Source of the DNA: DSUN01 sp035527715
Lineage (GTDB): Bacteria > Planctomycetota > PUPC01 > DSUN01
NCBI GenBank assembly: GCA_035527715.1
Contig: DATKZY010000145.1
Coordinates: forward strand, 1-18,380
Length of the DNA: 18,380 nucleotides
Reading direction: 5' to 3'
The notes beneath the pieces are model-generated. The model was not told the DNA's origin. It did not search any database and saw nothing but the letters and a program-made list of their open reading frames with translations. Shown one piece after another: positions 1 through 7,810 of this stretch. The position numbers were made by a program, and so were the translations under genes. Each line of letters opens with the position of its first letter. Positions within the stretch are counted from its first letter, which is position 1.

Positions 1-672
1 GCCGGACGCGAATTCATCCAGTGGGCCTCGGACGACCTGAAGGTCTACGCCCGGCACTGCTACGACCCGAAGACCCGCACCTTCGTCGCGCTCATGACCG
101 ACGGCACGCCGATCCGCTGGCAGGAGTCCCGCACGGGCTACTACGTGCCCGAGTCCTTCGCCCCCCAGAAGCCCGACGGGATGCTGCTCTGGGGCTATGC
201 GCTGGCCTGGCGCCTCACGCGCGACGCGGCCCACTGGGACGCCGCGCGCCAGATCGCCCAGGCGCTGGACCTCGGCGACATCGGCCGGCCCGACGGCAAG
301 CGGGCGCTGCGCCTCGACACGGGCGCGAGCGACTGGCGCTTCATCTACCCGCTCCTGGAGCTCCACCGCGCCACGGGCGACGCGGCGCTGCTGGGCCTTG
401 CGCGCCGCGTGGGCGAGAACCTGCTGAAGACCCAGGCCAGGAGCGGCCTTTTCCCGCGTTCGGGGCGGGCCTACGCGCGAACGGGCGACGAGGCCCCGCT
501 CGCCCTCCTCCACCTCGCCGCCGCCCTCGACGGCAAGCAGGCCCTCCTGCCCCCGCCCATCTTCGACAGCCGCTTCTTCCACTGCGAATACGACGGTCCC
601 CTGGCCGCGCACCAACGGAAACGCGCCGACAAGCGAACCTACGACCATCTCGTCTTCTACGGCGGGCCATAG
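1..672 (+). CDS. Pectate-lyase-like protein (PL2-like), C-terminal part
   Basis: The frame is open from the first base of the window, so the gene begins upstream; 223 residues are visible before the TAG. They look like a helical (alpha/alpha) barrel: a GYYVPESF segment, then KPDGMLLWGYALAWRLT, DLGDIGRPDGK and ELHRATGDAALLGLARRVGENL. This order (aromatic GYY, helix with YARAYRLTGD-like text, GLGDIG, then LYRATGD and ARRIGDN) is what I recall from family 2 pectate or exopolygalacturonate lyases, which cleave pectate by beta-elimination. The match is from memory of the family pattern. Catalytic residues cannot be assigned because the N-terminal half is missing. Another alpha/alpha-barrel lyase or hydrolase remains possible. 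The gene runs tail to tail into the DUF4091 gene with only 18 nt between the two stop codons. Confidence 0.6.
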   Translation, partial: AGREFIQWASDDLKVYARHCYDPKTRTFVALMTDGTPIRWQESRTGYYVPESFAPQKPDGMLLWGYALAWRLTRDAAHWDAARQIAQALDLGDIGRPDGKRALRLDTGASDWRFIYPLLELHRATGDAALLGLARRVGENLLKTQARSGLFPRSGRAYARTGDEAPLALLHLAAALDGKQALLPPPIFDSRFFHCEYDGPLAAHQRKRADKRTYDHLVFYGGP

Positions 673-690
673 ACGCGCCGCGCTCCCCAG

Positions 691-2583
691 TCACTTGCTG
701 GCGTCGAGCATCAGTTCCGCCAGCTTGCGGCGGGCCTTGTCCCATTGCTCGGGGTCGTGAGAGCGACTGTCCGGCTCCCGCGCCTTCCAGTAGTCCTGCC
801 CCGGCTTCAGCGCCTCGTGCATCGCGCGGAACAGCACGCTGCCGGCGACCTCGTCAACGGCCCGCGCGCCACCCGCCTTCTGGGCGGCGAGCCGCATGTA
901 CTCGTAGTCCTGGCTTCCCCGCCGCAGCGCCTTCAGGCGGATGCAGGGGACCGGCCCGTCGAGGCCCAGGAACTCTCCCGGGTAGATCAGGAGGGCGTCG
1001 CCGTTGAGGACCTGTTTGCCGCCCAGCGCGGCGGCGAGGCTGGGGTCGCGCCACCTCTTCCCGTCGCCGTGGTAGAAGGTGCCCCACTCGCACATGGTCG
1101 TGACGCTGTCGCGATACTTCCAGGGGATCCAGCCCCACGTCCGCAGCGCCAGGACTTCGGTGTCAATGTACGGGCCGGCAATGCACGGCTCGCGGGCGCT
1201 GTTGCTGGAGTAGATCCAGACTTCGCCGCCGTGGCGAACGATCTGCTGCTGCTCCTCCAGGTGGGTGTAGCGGACGTTCCCGTTGACGCACCAGACGCCA
1301 ATGTGCTCCAGGCCCACGCCGCGGACCACGTTGGTTCCGCCGCCGTCCACCCGATAGAGGAATCGGCGCGGCTCTCGAAGCCCCGCCTCCCGCAGGAGCC
1401 GAGCGAAGTAGGAGATCTCCTTGACGCGGCCCGATTCGTCGTAGCGGTTGTAAAACATCATCAGCTTCGTGCGGGTCCACCCCTTTTCCAGGAAGTGCTT
1501 CTCGAACTCGCGCAGCGCCTTCTTGACGGCCTGCTCGTACGGCTCGGTCTCCATCTCCGCGGCCGGGCGGGGCCACGCGTGGCCACCGCTACTCTCAAAG
1601 GGGAGGTAAAGCCGCTTGACCGGCACCCCTTCGCCTGGCCCACGGTAGCCGTGGCGCGCGGTGAACGCGCTCCCGTCGAGGAGCGGGCCGAACGCGGCGT
1701 CGTACTCGCTCCAGTCGAGCTCCAGCGCATCGCCCGTGCCCGATGCCTTGGGGCCGTTGTACAGCACGTCCAGCACGCACCGGTGGCGATGGCAGATCTG
1801 GTAGAACTGCCAGAGCTTCTCCTTCGGCATCCGGCGCGGGCTGAGCGAGCCGTAGTCGTTGAGGCTGATCCCCAGGTGATCCTCGTCCGGGAGAGCAAAG
1901 GGGAACACGTCGAGCCTGAGCGAGAGCGACTGGTCCACCGACTTGTCTGCCTGGCGAGCGGTGACCCGAATCGTGCCCTCGTAGACGCCGGGCACCTGGT
2001 CCCGCGGGACGTAAAGGTCCACCCAGACCCCCTGGACCTTCTGGTCGGGCACAGCGTTCGCCTTGTCGGGGAGGTCGAACGGCATGCCGAACTCGGGCTT
2101 GATTCGCGCGTCGAGCGGGATCAGGGCGTCGGGATACCACCCAGGCCCAAGACAGTCGAAGCCGACGGGCGTGGCGCCGCCCTGGGAAGGCTGCCTCACC
2201 TCGACGTACCACTCCTTGAACAGCCGAACGTTGCCCCGCGCGGGGAACGGCGCCGGCCCCTTCAGGTCGGAGATTTCCAGGTTGACGCTCGCGAGCGGGG
2301 CCGCGGATTCGACCTGGAGCTGGAACGCAAGCACTTCGTTCCTCGCCCCTGCCAAAGCGACCTGCTTCCTCTCGCCGCTGAAGACCCAATTGCTCTCGCG
2401 GTAGCCTGGCTTGATGCGCAGGGCCTCGGGGTAGATCGCATTGTCCTCGATGGCCTTCCCTGTCCGCGGATCGATCCTCACCCCGTCGTCAACGGCCCAG
2501 ACCCGCGCGGCCGCCCCAATCGTCCACGAAGGGGCGAGGCACACCACCGCCAGCAAGGCACAAACCACTGCTTGCTTGCCCAT
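691..2583 (-). CDS. Secreted DUF4091 (GH123-like) protein
   Basis: 630 residues. The ATG at 2583 is preceded by a purine-rich GAGGAGAGG ribosome site and opens a clear signal peptide (short basic start, hydrophobic stretch to about residue 20, AAA near 24-26); longer starts would read through the intergenic region. Residues about 65-235 look like the beta-sandwich part found before GH123/DUF4091 catalytic domains (LAGARNEVLAFQLQV, then VWVDLYVPRDQVPGVYEGTIRV). Residues about 236-500 fit the barrel, with a YNRYDE motif at 378-383 at the place where related proteins carry an acidic pair. The C-terminus has the DUF4091 hallmark RRGSQDYEYM at about 554-563, after a GDALLIYPGEF strand. Family members include beta-N-acetylgalactosaminidases, but most are uncharacterised, so the substrate is unknown. 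It is divergent from the propeller gene and probably exported to the periplasm or outside. Confidence 0.85.
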   Translation of the reverse strand: MGKQAVVCALLAVVCLAPSWTIGAAARVWAVDDGVRIDPRTGKAIEDNAIYPEALRIKPGYRESNWVFSGERKQVALAGARNEVLAFQLQVESAAPLASVNLEISDLKGPAPFPARGNVRLFKEWYVEVRQPSQGGATPVGFDCLGPGWYPDALIPLDARIKPEFGMPFDLPDKANAVPDQKVQGVWVDLYVPRDQVPGVYEGTIRVTARQADKSVDQSLSLRLDVFPFALPDEDHLGISLNDYGSLSPRRMPKEKLWQFYQICHRHRCVLDVLYNGPKASGTGDALELDWSEYDAAFGPLLDGSAFTARHGYRGPGEGVPVKRLYLPFESSGGHAWPRPAAEMETEPYEQAVKKALREFEKHFLEKGWTRTKLMMFYNRYDESGRVKEISYFARLLREAGLREPRRFLYRVDGGGTNVVRGVGLEHIGVWCVNGNVRYTHLEEQQQIVRHGGEVWIYSSNSAREPCIAGPYIDTEVLALRTWGWIPWKYRDSVTTMCEWGTFYHGDGKRWRDPSLAAALGGKQVLNGDALLIYPGEFLGLDGPVPCIRLKALRRGSQDYEYMRLAAQKAGGARAVDEVAGSVLFRAMHEALKPGQDYWKAREPDSRSHDPEQWDKARRKLAELMLDASK

Positions 2584-2759
2584 GCTCCTCTCCTCATCTC
2601 GTCGGCAGCCTCGCGGCGCGTCAACGGCCTCAAGCCTACGCCTTTGGCACAGGCGGCGCAAGTGCCGCGCGGAGCGCCCGCTTGAACCCTGCCACGACAA
2701 AGGGTAGGATGCGGCGAGGCGTGCGACACTGGAGTCCCTGAGCCCAAGGGGAATGGCCG
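2584..2759. promoter_or_regulatory. Divergent intergenic region with a possible sigma-54 promoter
   Basis: This 176-nt gap must carry promoters for both the DUF4091 gene (leftward) and the propeller/beta-helix pair (rightward). On the + strand, TGGCAC at 2645-2650 is followed by GC at 2658-2659, the exact spacing of the -24 GG and -12 GC elements of sigma-54 promoters. The TT expected just before the -12 GC is missing, so this is a partial match; the start would lie near 2671. GGCAC at 2646-2650 also has an inverted GTGCC a little downstream. I saw no convincing sigma-70 pair on either strand. Confidence 0.25.
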
Positions 2760-5447
2760 ATGACCACGATGAAGGCAATGGGCGTAGCGGCGGTTCTGGC
2801 CAGTCACGCGCTCGCCCTGGCGGCCGAACGGAACAGCCCGGCGCTTGCTGACCTTCCGCCGAACACGTGGGTGGAGCGGGCGACGAGTGGCCTGAAAGGC
2901 CAGTCGGTGACGAATGCCGGCGGACTCGCCCAGGGGCTGGCCTGCGTGCCAGGCGTGGGGCTGCTGGCCTGCGGGTTCCTTGGCGGGCCGCCCCCAGTGT
3001 GGCGGCTCGACCTGGCGACGGGCGAGTGGGCGGAGTTCGCGCCCGCCGAGCCAGCCAAGGGCGGGGACACAGGCTACAACTGGTCGCCGCTCCGCACGTT
3101 CCAGGCCGCCGACGGGCGCGAGGTGCCCACCAACGCCGACTACCACGGGATGCAGGTTTGCCACGACCCGACGCGGAACGTCCTCGTCGGCTTCGCCCGC
3201 GGCGCGACCGTCGAGTTCGACGCGGCGGCGAAGAAATGGGCGGTCGCACGCACAGAGCCGGCGCCGCCAGGGGTCACGGCCGGCTCGCTCTGCTACGACC
3301 CGGTGAACCGGGAGGTGGTCCTCGCCACGGGCGGCTACAGCTTCGTCGGCGGCACCGACGGCACCTGGCTCTACGACGGCGCCCGGAAGCAGTGGCGGCG
3401 GCTCGACGGCCCGAAGGCCGTGAACGATGTCCGCCTGCCACTCGCGCAGGCGCGGGACCGCCTCCTCGCGCTCCGCTGGCTCCTGTGGAAGAACCTCGAG
3501 TTCCGCGCGACCGCCCGCGACGACCGGCTCGACGACCGCTCGAAAGCCGACGCGCTGGTGAGAGAGGCCGCCCTGCTCCTCGGCGACCTGAAGCGTCTCG
3601 CCGACCTTGCGAAGCAGAGCGCGCCAAAGGCCGAGCGGCCATACGACAGGGATCGGCTCGCAAAGGCAGCAGCGCTCCTCGATGAGGCGGCCGCAAAGCT
3701 CGGCGGCCTCGACGCGAAGGTGAGGGCGGGCGCCCCGGAGGAGCTCGAGGCTCTCTACCGCCAAAGCGTCGTCCCCGCGCTCGAGGGCGTCGAGCAGGCG
3801 CTCGCGGAGTTGGCCGTGACGCCGGAGGGGCGGATGAGCGCCCGGCTCGTCTACGACCCGAAGAACAAGCTCATCGTCTGCTTCGGCGGCGACGGCCTGC
3901 GGTGCACGTGGGGCGACACCTGGGTCTACCACTGCGACGGCCGCTGGTGGGAGCGGCGGCACCCGAAGGTTCACCCCCCGCCGTCGCCCGCACGGGCCAT
4001 CGCCTGCGACCCGGCGAGCGGGACGACGCTCCTCCTCCGCCATCAGCAGGTGGCGTGGAACCGCGTGCTCCACGAGATGTGGCTCTACGACGCGGGGGCC
4101 AACGAATGGCGGCTCGCGGCCCTGCCCGCGCCGCCCGACGCCTTCTGGCTGCTCTACGAGCCGTCCGCTGGCGTGTTCGTGGCGCTCAGCCAGAACCTCA
4201 CGAAGATGGCGCTCCTGCGACTCGACCCTGCGACGCTGAAGGCCGCCAACGCGAACGAGGTACCAGAGGTCGCGTGGCTCCCCTGCGACGGCCCCTACGT
4301 CCTCCGCGACGCCGCGACCGTCGCCGACCTGCGGAAGTGGCGGGCAGAGACCGACGCGTGGGCCAGGGGCGTGCCGCCGAACACCTGGGTGCCCGTGCCA
4401 ATGCACGGCACGGGGCGCCCGAACCAGGGCCGCTCGTGGAGCGGCATCGTCTACGACCCCAGCCGCCTCCAGATCTACTACCGCGACGGCGGCCACGGCA
4501 GCTACCATGGCGCGGTGACCGACCACTACGACCTCGTGACCGGCCGCTGGTTCCGCTCCGACCGCCGCGACGAGCCGGCCTGGCCCATGGGCTCGTACTT
4601 CTGCTGGGGCCGGTCCTTCGCCCTCGCGCCCTGGGCGCTCCACACCTACAAGTACAATCTCCTCTACAACCCGTTGCGGCAGCGGCTCTGGCGCAGGGCC
4701 TCCGGCCAGGCCGACACCACCGCACAGGTCCCAGCCGACAAGGCCGGGTGGGTCGAGTACGACCCCGACACCGGCCTGTGGGCGAGAGAACTCCCCCTGC
4801 TGCCGAGCCTGAAGGACAACCAGTGGCTCGTCCCCGGCGCGCCCGACCGCCTGGTGAACATCAGCCCCTGCACGCGCTACAACCCGAAGCCCACCACCAG
4901 CGTGTGGCAGCGGACCAGCGACGGCGAGCAGATGTGGCCGAGCACCGGCCCGCTCCCGTACCAGTTCGACTGGGACGGCGGGATGTGCTGGATGTACGAC
5001 ACCAAGCGCACACGTGTCCTCTACTACGGCGGCCCGAAGCAGAAGGCGGGCCTCTTCGCCCTGGACCTCACGGCGGAGCGCCCCCAGTGGACACCGCTCG
5101 AAGTCAAGGTCGCCGCGGGCGACCCGCCACTGCCTGGACGCGAGACCGCCTACATCCCGAAGCACGATGTCTTCCTCATGATCGAGAGCACGCCGCTGGC
5201 GCACAAGGGCGAGCCGCGCGTCTGGACCCTCGACGCCGCGGACCACACGTTCCGACGAATCGTCCTGAAGGCGGCGGAGGGTGCGACGCCGCCGGTGTAC
5301 GGCGGCGTCTCCTGCGGCCTTCAGTACGACCCCGTGAGCGACCTGGCCTACTACATCGGGATCGGCGAGAACTACAGGATCTACTGGCACGCCTTCCGCT
5401 TCGTGCCCGAGCCGAAGGCCAAAGGCAATGGAGGCCCTCCGAAATGA
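2760..5447 (+). CDS. Secreted two-part kelch-like beta-propeller protein with helical insertion
   Basis: 895 residues. ATG 2760 follows an AAGGGGAA ribosome site at 2745-2752 and starts a signal peptide (MTTMK, hydrophobic to about residue 21, AAER). The rest is made of kelch/galactose-oxidase-like blades: a YDP...GG...DTWVYD pattern recurs, for example at 179-205 (CYDPVNREVVLATGGY), 364-391 and 564-592. The phrase PPNTWV occurs at 33-38 and again at 539-544, so the protein seems to have two related halves. Residues about 225-355 break the pattern with a charged, alanine/leucine-rich helical stretch inserted between two blades. No catalytic residue or fixed ligand can be named; binding or degrading carbohydrate is only suggested by the neighbours. 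The stop overlaps the next start as ATGA, so the two proteins are probably translated together. Confidence 0.8.
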   Translation: MTTMKAMGVAAVLASHALALAAERNSPALADLPPNTWVERATSGLKGQSVTNAGGLAQGLACVPGVGLLACGFLGGPPPVWRLDLATGEWAEFAPAEPAKGGDTGYNWSPLRTFQAADGREVPTNADYHGMQVCHDPTRNVLVGFARGATVEFDAAAKKWAVARTEPAPPGVTAGSLCYDPVNREVVLATGGYSFVGGTDGTWLYDGARKQWRRLDGPKAVNDVRLPLAQARDRLLALRWLLWKNLEFRATARDDRLDDRSKADALVREAALLLGDLKRLADLAKQSAPKAERPYDRDRLAKAAALLDEAAAKLGGLDAKVRAGAPEELEALYRQSVVPALEGVEQALAELAVTPEGRMSARLVYDPKNKLIVCFGGDGLRCTWGDTWVYHCDGRWWERRHPKVHPPPSPARAIACDPASGTTLLLRHQQVAWNRVLHEMWLYDAGANEWRLAALPAPPDAFWLLYEPSAGVFVALSQNLTKMALLRLDPATLKAANANEVPEVAWLPCDGPYVLRDAATVADLRKWRAETDAWARGVPPNTWVPVPMHGTGRPNQGRSWSGIVYDPSRLQIYYRDGGHGSYHGAVTDHYDLVTGRWFRSDRRDEPAWPMGSYFCWGRSFALAPWALHTYKYNLLYNPLRQRLWRRASGQADTTAQVPADKAGWVEYDPDTGLWARELPLLPSLKDNQWLVPGAPDRLVNISPCTRYNPKPTTSVWQRTSDGEQMWPSTGPLPYQFDWDGGMCWMYDTKRTRVLYYGGPKQKAGLFALDLTAERPQWTPLEVKVAAGDPPLPGRETAYIPKHDVFLMIESTPLAHKGEPRVWTLDAADHTFRRIVLKAAEGATPPVYGGVSCGLQYDPVSDLAYYIGIGENYRIYWHAFRFVPEPKAKGNGGPPK

Positions 5448-7606
5448 GAAGAGCACGCCAAACGGCTGTGACGCCCGCCCTGGCTGTCTTGTTGCTGGCC
5501 ATCGGGACCTCCGCTACGGGCGCAGACAGGGAAGCTGCCTGGCGGAAGTCCGCGGACCCGCCCGACACAACGGTCACCGACGTCAGCATGTACTCCCCAT
5601 ACATCCCGCTTCCCGTCTACGTATCGGCCGAGGCCACTTCCGGCGCGATGGACCTGGTCTCGGGCTCCGGCGCAGAGGCCGTCACGACCTTTCCCATCCG
5701 AAAGGGCGAGACCAAAGTGTGGTGGGTCTGGGCGAAGCTGCCGGACGACGAGGGCGGGTGGGTGTTCGCCAAAGGCGACGAGCGCGTCGCCGTGCGCGCA
5801 TGGCAGGACCCACAGGACCCGACCCTGCGCCGCATCGCGGTGTGCAAGGAGGTGCCGGGCCAGCCGCCGGACCTGGAGAAGCCGACCCTCACGATCCAGC
5901 GCCGAATCCGAATCCCCTTCCAGGGTCCTGTGAAACAGGTCGCCGGACCGAAAGCAACGCTGCACGCATCGGGCGGGATGACTCTGGGAGCGATTCCCGA
6001 CCAGGTGTGCACGCTTGTCTTCGAGGACCAGGCCGGCAAGAAGCGCCTGGTCGTGCGTGCCTGGGAGGACAAGAGCAGCCGCTACTTCGTCGGCCCGCAG
6101 GGCGACGACGCCAATCCCGGCACCGAGGAGCGGCCGTTCCGCAGCATCCTCCACGCCATGGACTACATCCGCAAGAACGATCCGCGGAAGAACGCGGACG
6201 TCTACATTGCCGGCGGCGACTACAGCCTTGGCGGCGAGCAGCTCTGCATGACCGACCGCATCAGCGTGTATGGCGGGTTCGACGAGGACGGGTGGCGGCG
6301 CGACCCAGGGGTCACCGAGTCCGTCCTCCTGCCTCACGGCTTCCGCGAGAACTGGATCGATGACATCAGCGATCGCTTCAAGGACCTGCGCCGGCCTCAT
6401 CACCGCCACTTCGAGACCCGCATCCGCCGCGACTATACGAAGGCGCGCGGCGACGCGCTGATCATCGGCCCGAACTGGACGGCCTACGAGCCGGCCACGG
6501 GAACGCCCGACACGTTTCTCGACGGGCTGACGGTCTACGGCCCGGATCGGACTGGGGCGGGCGAGTCGGCGCTCGCGTGGTCCGTCGCCCATCAGCGGCG
6601 AACCATCCGCAACTGCATAATGGTCGGCGGCTATGCGAATGGCCATTGCTACTCCATGGCCACGGGCGGCATGGGCCTGGTCGAGAACAACCTCGTCGTG
6701 ATGCCCATCGTGGGGCGGGCCGGCAATGCGCGGCCCCAGATCGTCGGCGGCTTCGGCCACTGGCACCGCAACCTCATCCTGGGCGCCACCGGGGGCGGCT
6801 ATTCGCGCATCCTCAACCTCTGGGGCAACGGCGGCATCTTCACCGAGAACCAGATCCACGGCGGCAGCAGCTTCGGATGGAGCGGCTTCCAGGCACACCA
6901 TTCCGCCACCCGCGCCACGCGCGACCACGTCCTCCGCGGGAACCTCATCTACATGGACTACCTGTTCCGCCCCTTCCTCGCCACCAGCCTCATCATGGAG
7001 GGCAACGACATCTCGCTCCTCAAGGGCGGCGTCTCGGGCCTGTGGACCTCGCGGGAGCTGATCATCAGGAACAACACCTTCCGCGTGCCGAAGGGCTTCA
7101 CCGAGAAGGAGCTGTTCCCGCCCGCCCTGGTCGTCCAGAAACTGGGCGGACGATGGGAGAACGAGGAGCTGGTCCAGCCCCAGGACGAGAACGCCCGCAG
7201 ACCCACCATAGGAGGGAACAAGTACGAGCCCCTCTCCACAACCGACCGCCGCAACTGGAACCTGATCGACCTGGAGAAGTACTCCCGGGCGATCCAGGAG
7301 AAAGGCGAGGCCGCCTGCATCCGTCCCAGAAATCCGGCCAAGGACCTCCGGGCGACGGTGACTGGCCCGGGCACGGCCAAGCTGACGTGGGATGCCAGCA
7401 GCGACTCCGACGTCGTCGGCTACATCATCCGCCATGGCCCAAGCCCCAATAGCCTCCTCAATCCGACGTTCCATGGCAGAGAAACGACTGCGGAGGTCAG
7501 GAACCTGAAGCCGGGCAGGCACTACTTCACCGTCGCCGCACACAAGGAGGGCTATCTGGAGTGCTGGACCCTGTCGAACGAGGCTATGGTTGAGATCAAG
7601 GAGTGA
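5444..7606 (+). CDS. Secreted right-handed beta-helix protein with C-terminal Fn3 domain
   Basis: 720 residues. ATG 5444 overlaps the upstream TGA and has GGAGG at 5430-5434. A signal peptide is clear (MRRARQ, hydrophobic core at 9-22, then TGADRE). Residues about 30-210 hold two beta-rich units, each ending in a VRAW(Q/E)D motif (near 117-121 and 204-208). Residues 213-240 (YFVGPQGDDANPGTEERPFRSI) are the DUF1565-type start of many parallel beta-helix proteins. Residues about 240-600 are rungs rich in Asn and Gly (RNCIMVGGY, VENNLVVMP, RGNLIYMDY, RNNTFRVP), typical of polysaccharide lyases or epimerases of the pectate-lyase-like fold. Residues about 628-720 are a fibronectin type III domain (AKLTWDASSDSDVVGYIIRHG, then VRNLKPGRHYFTVAA). 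An enzymatic role is inferred from fold only; no catalytic site was identified. Confidence 0.8.
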   Translation: MRRARQTAVTPALAVLLLAIGTSATGADREAAWRKSADPPDTTVTDVSMYSPYIPLPVYVSAEATSGAMDLVSGSGAEAVTTFPIRKGETKVWWVWAKLPDDEGGWVFAKGDERVAVRAWQDPQDPTLRRIAVCKEVPGQPPDLEKPTLTIQRRIRIPFQGPVKQVAGPKATLHASGGMTLGAIPDQVCTLVFEDQAGKKRLVVRAWEDKSSRYFVGPQGDDANPGTEERPFRSILHAMDYIRKNDPRKNADVYIAGGDYSLGGEQLCMTDRISVYGGFDEDGWRRDPGVTESVLLPHGFRENWIDDISDRFKDLRRPHHRHFETRIRRDYTKARGDALIIGPNWTAYEPATGTPDTFLDGLTVYGPDRTGAGESALAWSVAHQRRTIRNCIMVGGYANGHCYSMATGGMGLVENNLVVMPIVGRAGNARPQIVGGFGHWHRNLILGATGGGYSRILNLWGNGGIFTENQIHGGSSFGWSGFQAHHSATRATRDHVLRGNLIYMDYLFRPFLATSLIMEGNDISLLKGGVSGLWTSRELIIRNNTFRVPKGFTEKELFPPALVVQKLGGRWENEELVQPQDENARRPTIGGNKYEPLSTTDRRNWNLIDLEKYSRAIQEKGEAACIRPRNPAKDLRATVTGPGTAKLTWDASSDSDVVGYIIRHGPSPNSLLNPTFHGRETTAEVRNLKPGRHYFTVAAHKEGYLECWTLSNEAMVEIKE

Positions 7607-7640
7607 GGCGCAAGGCAACAATTGGGGAAGGAACGCCTCA

Positions 7641-7658
7641 GCCGGCGGAAGGGCCGGC
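7641..7658 (+). terminator. Weak hairpin after the beta-helix gene
   Basis: GCCGGC at 7641-7646 pairs with GCCGGC at 7653-7658 across a 6-nt loop, 34 nt past the stop codon. There is no T run, so it is a poor intrinsic terminator. It is the best candidate in the gap 7607-7724. Confidence 0.25.
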
Positions 7659-7724
7659 CTCGTAGGGGGCCTCCCTGGCCACACGGGCGCGGTCTCCTGG
7701 GAACTTGCCCGCGTGGTTCGGCTT

Positions 7725-7753
7725 TTGACTTTTGCCGTGGGACCTGCTAAATA
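7725..7753 (+). promoter_or_regulatory. Possible sigma-70-type promoter for the regulator-pta-cytochrome run
   Basis: TTGACT at 7725-7730 (five of six bases of the -35 consensus) is followed after 17 nt by TAAATA at 7748-7753 (three of six). The pair lies in a small AT-rich island in a GC-rich region, about 57 nt upstream of the ATG at 7811. Placement and spacing support it; the -10 match is weak. Confidence 0.45.
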
Positions 7754-7810
7754 TTGAGAGGGACCGTGTGGTTGGGGCCTCCTGCCCGACGCCCCACAAG
7801 AAGAGGCGCC

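Noticed and set aside
2478..5456. A 992-codon open frame on the - strand
   Set aside because: It lies opposite the propeller gene, which has a signal peptide, a ribosome site and kelch blades. High GC leaves opposite frames open.
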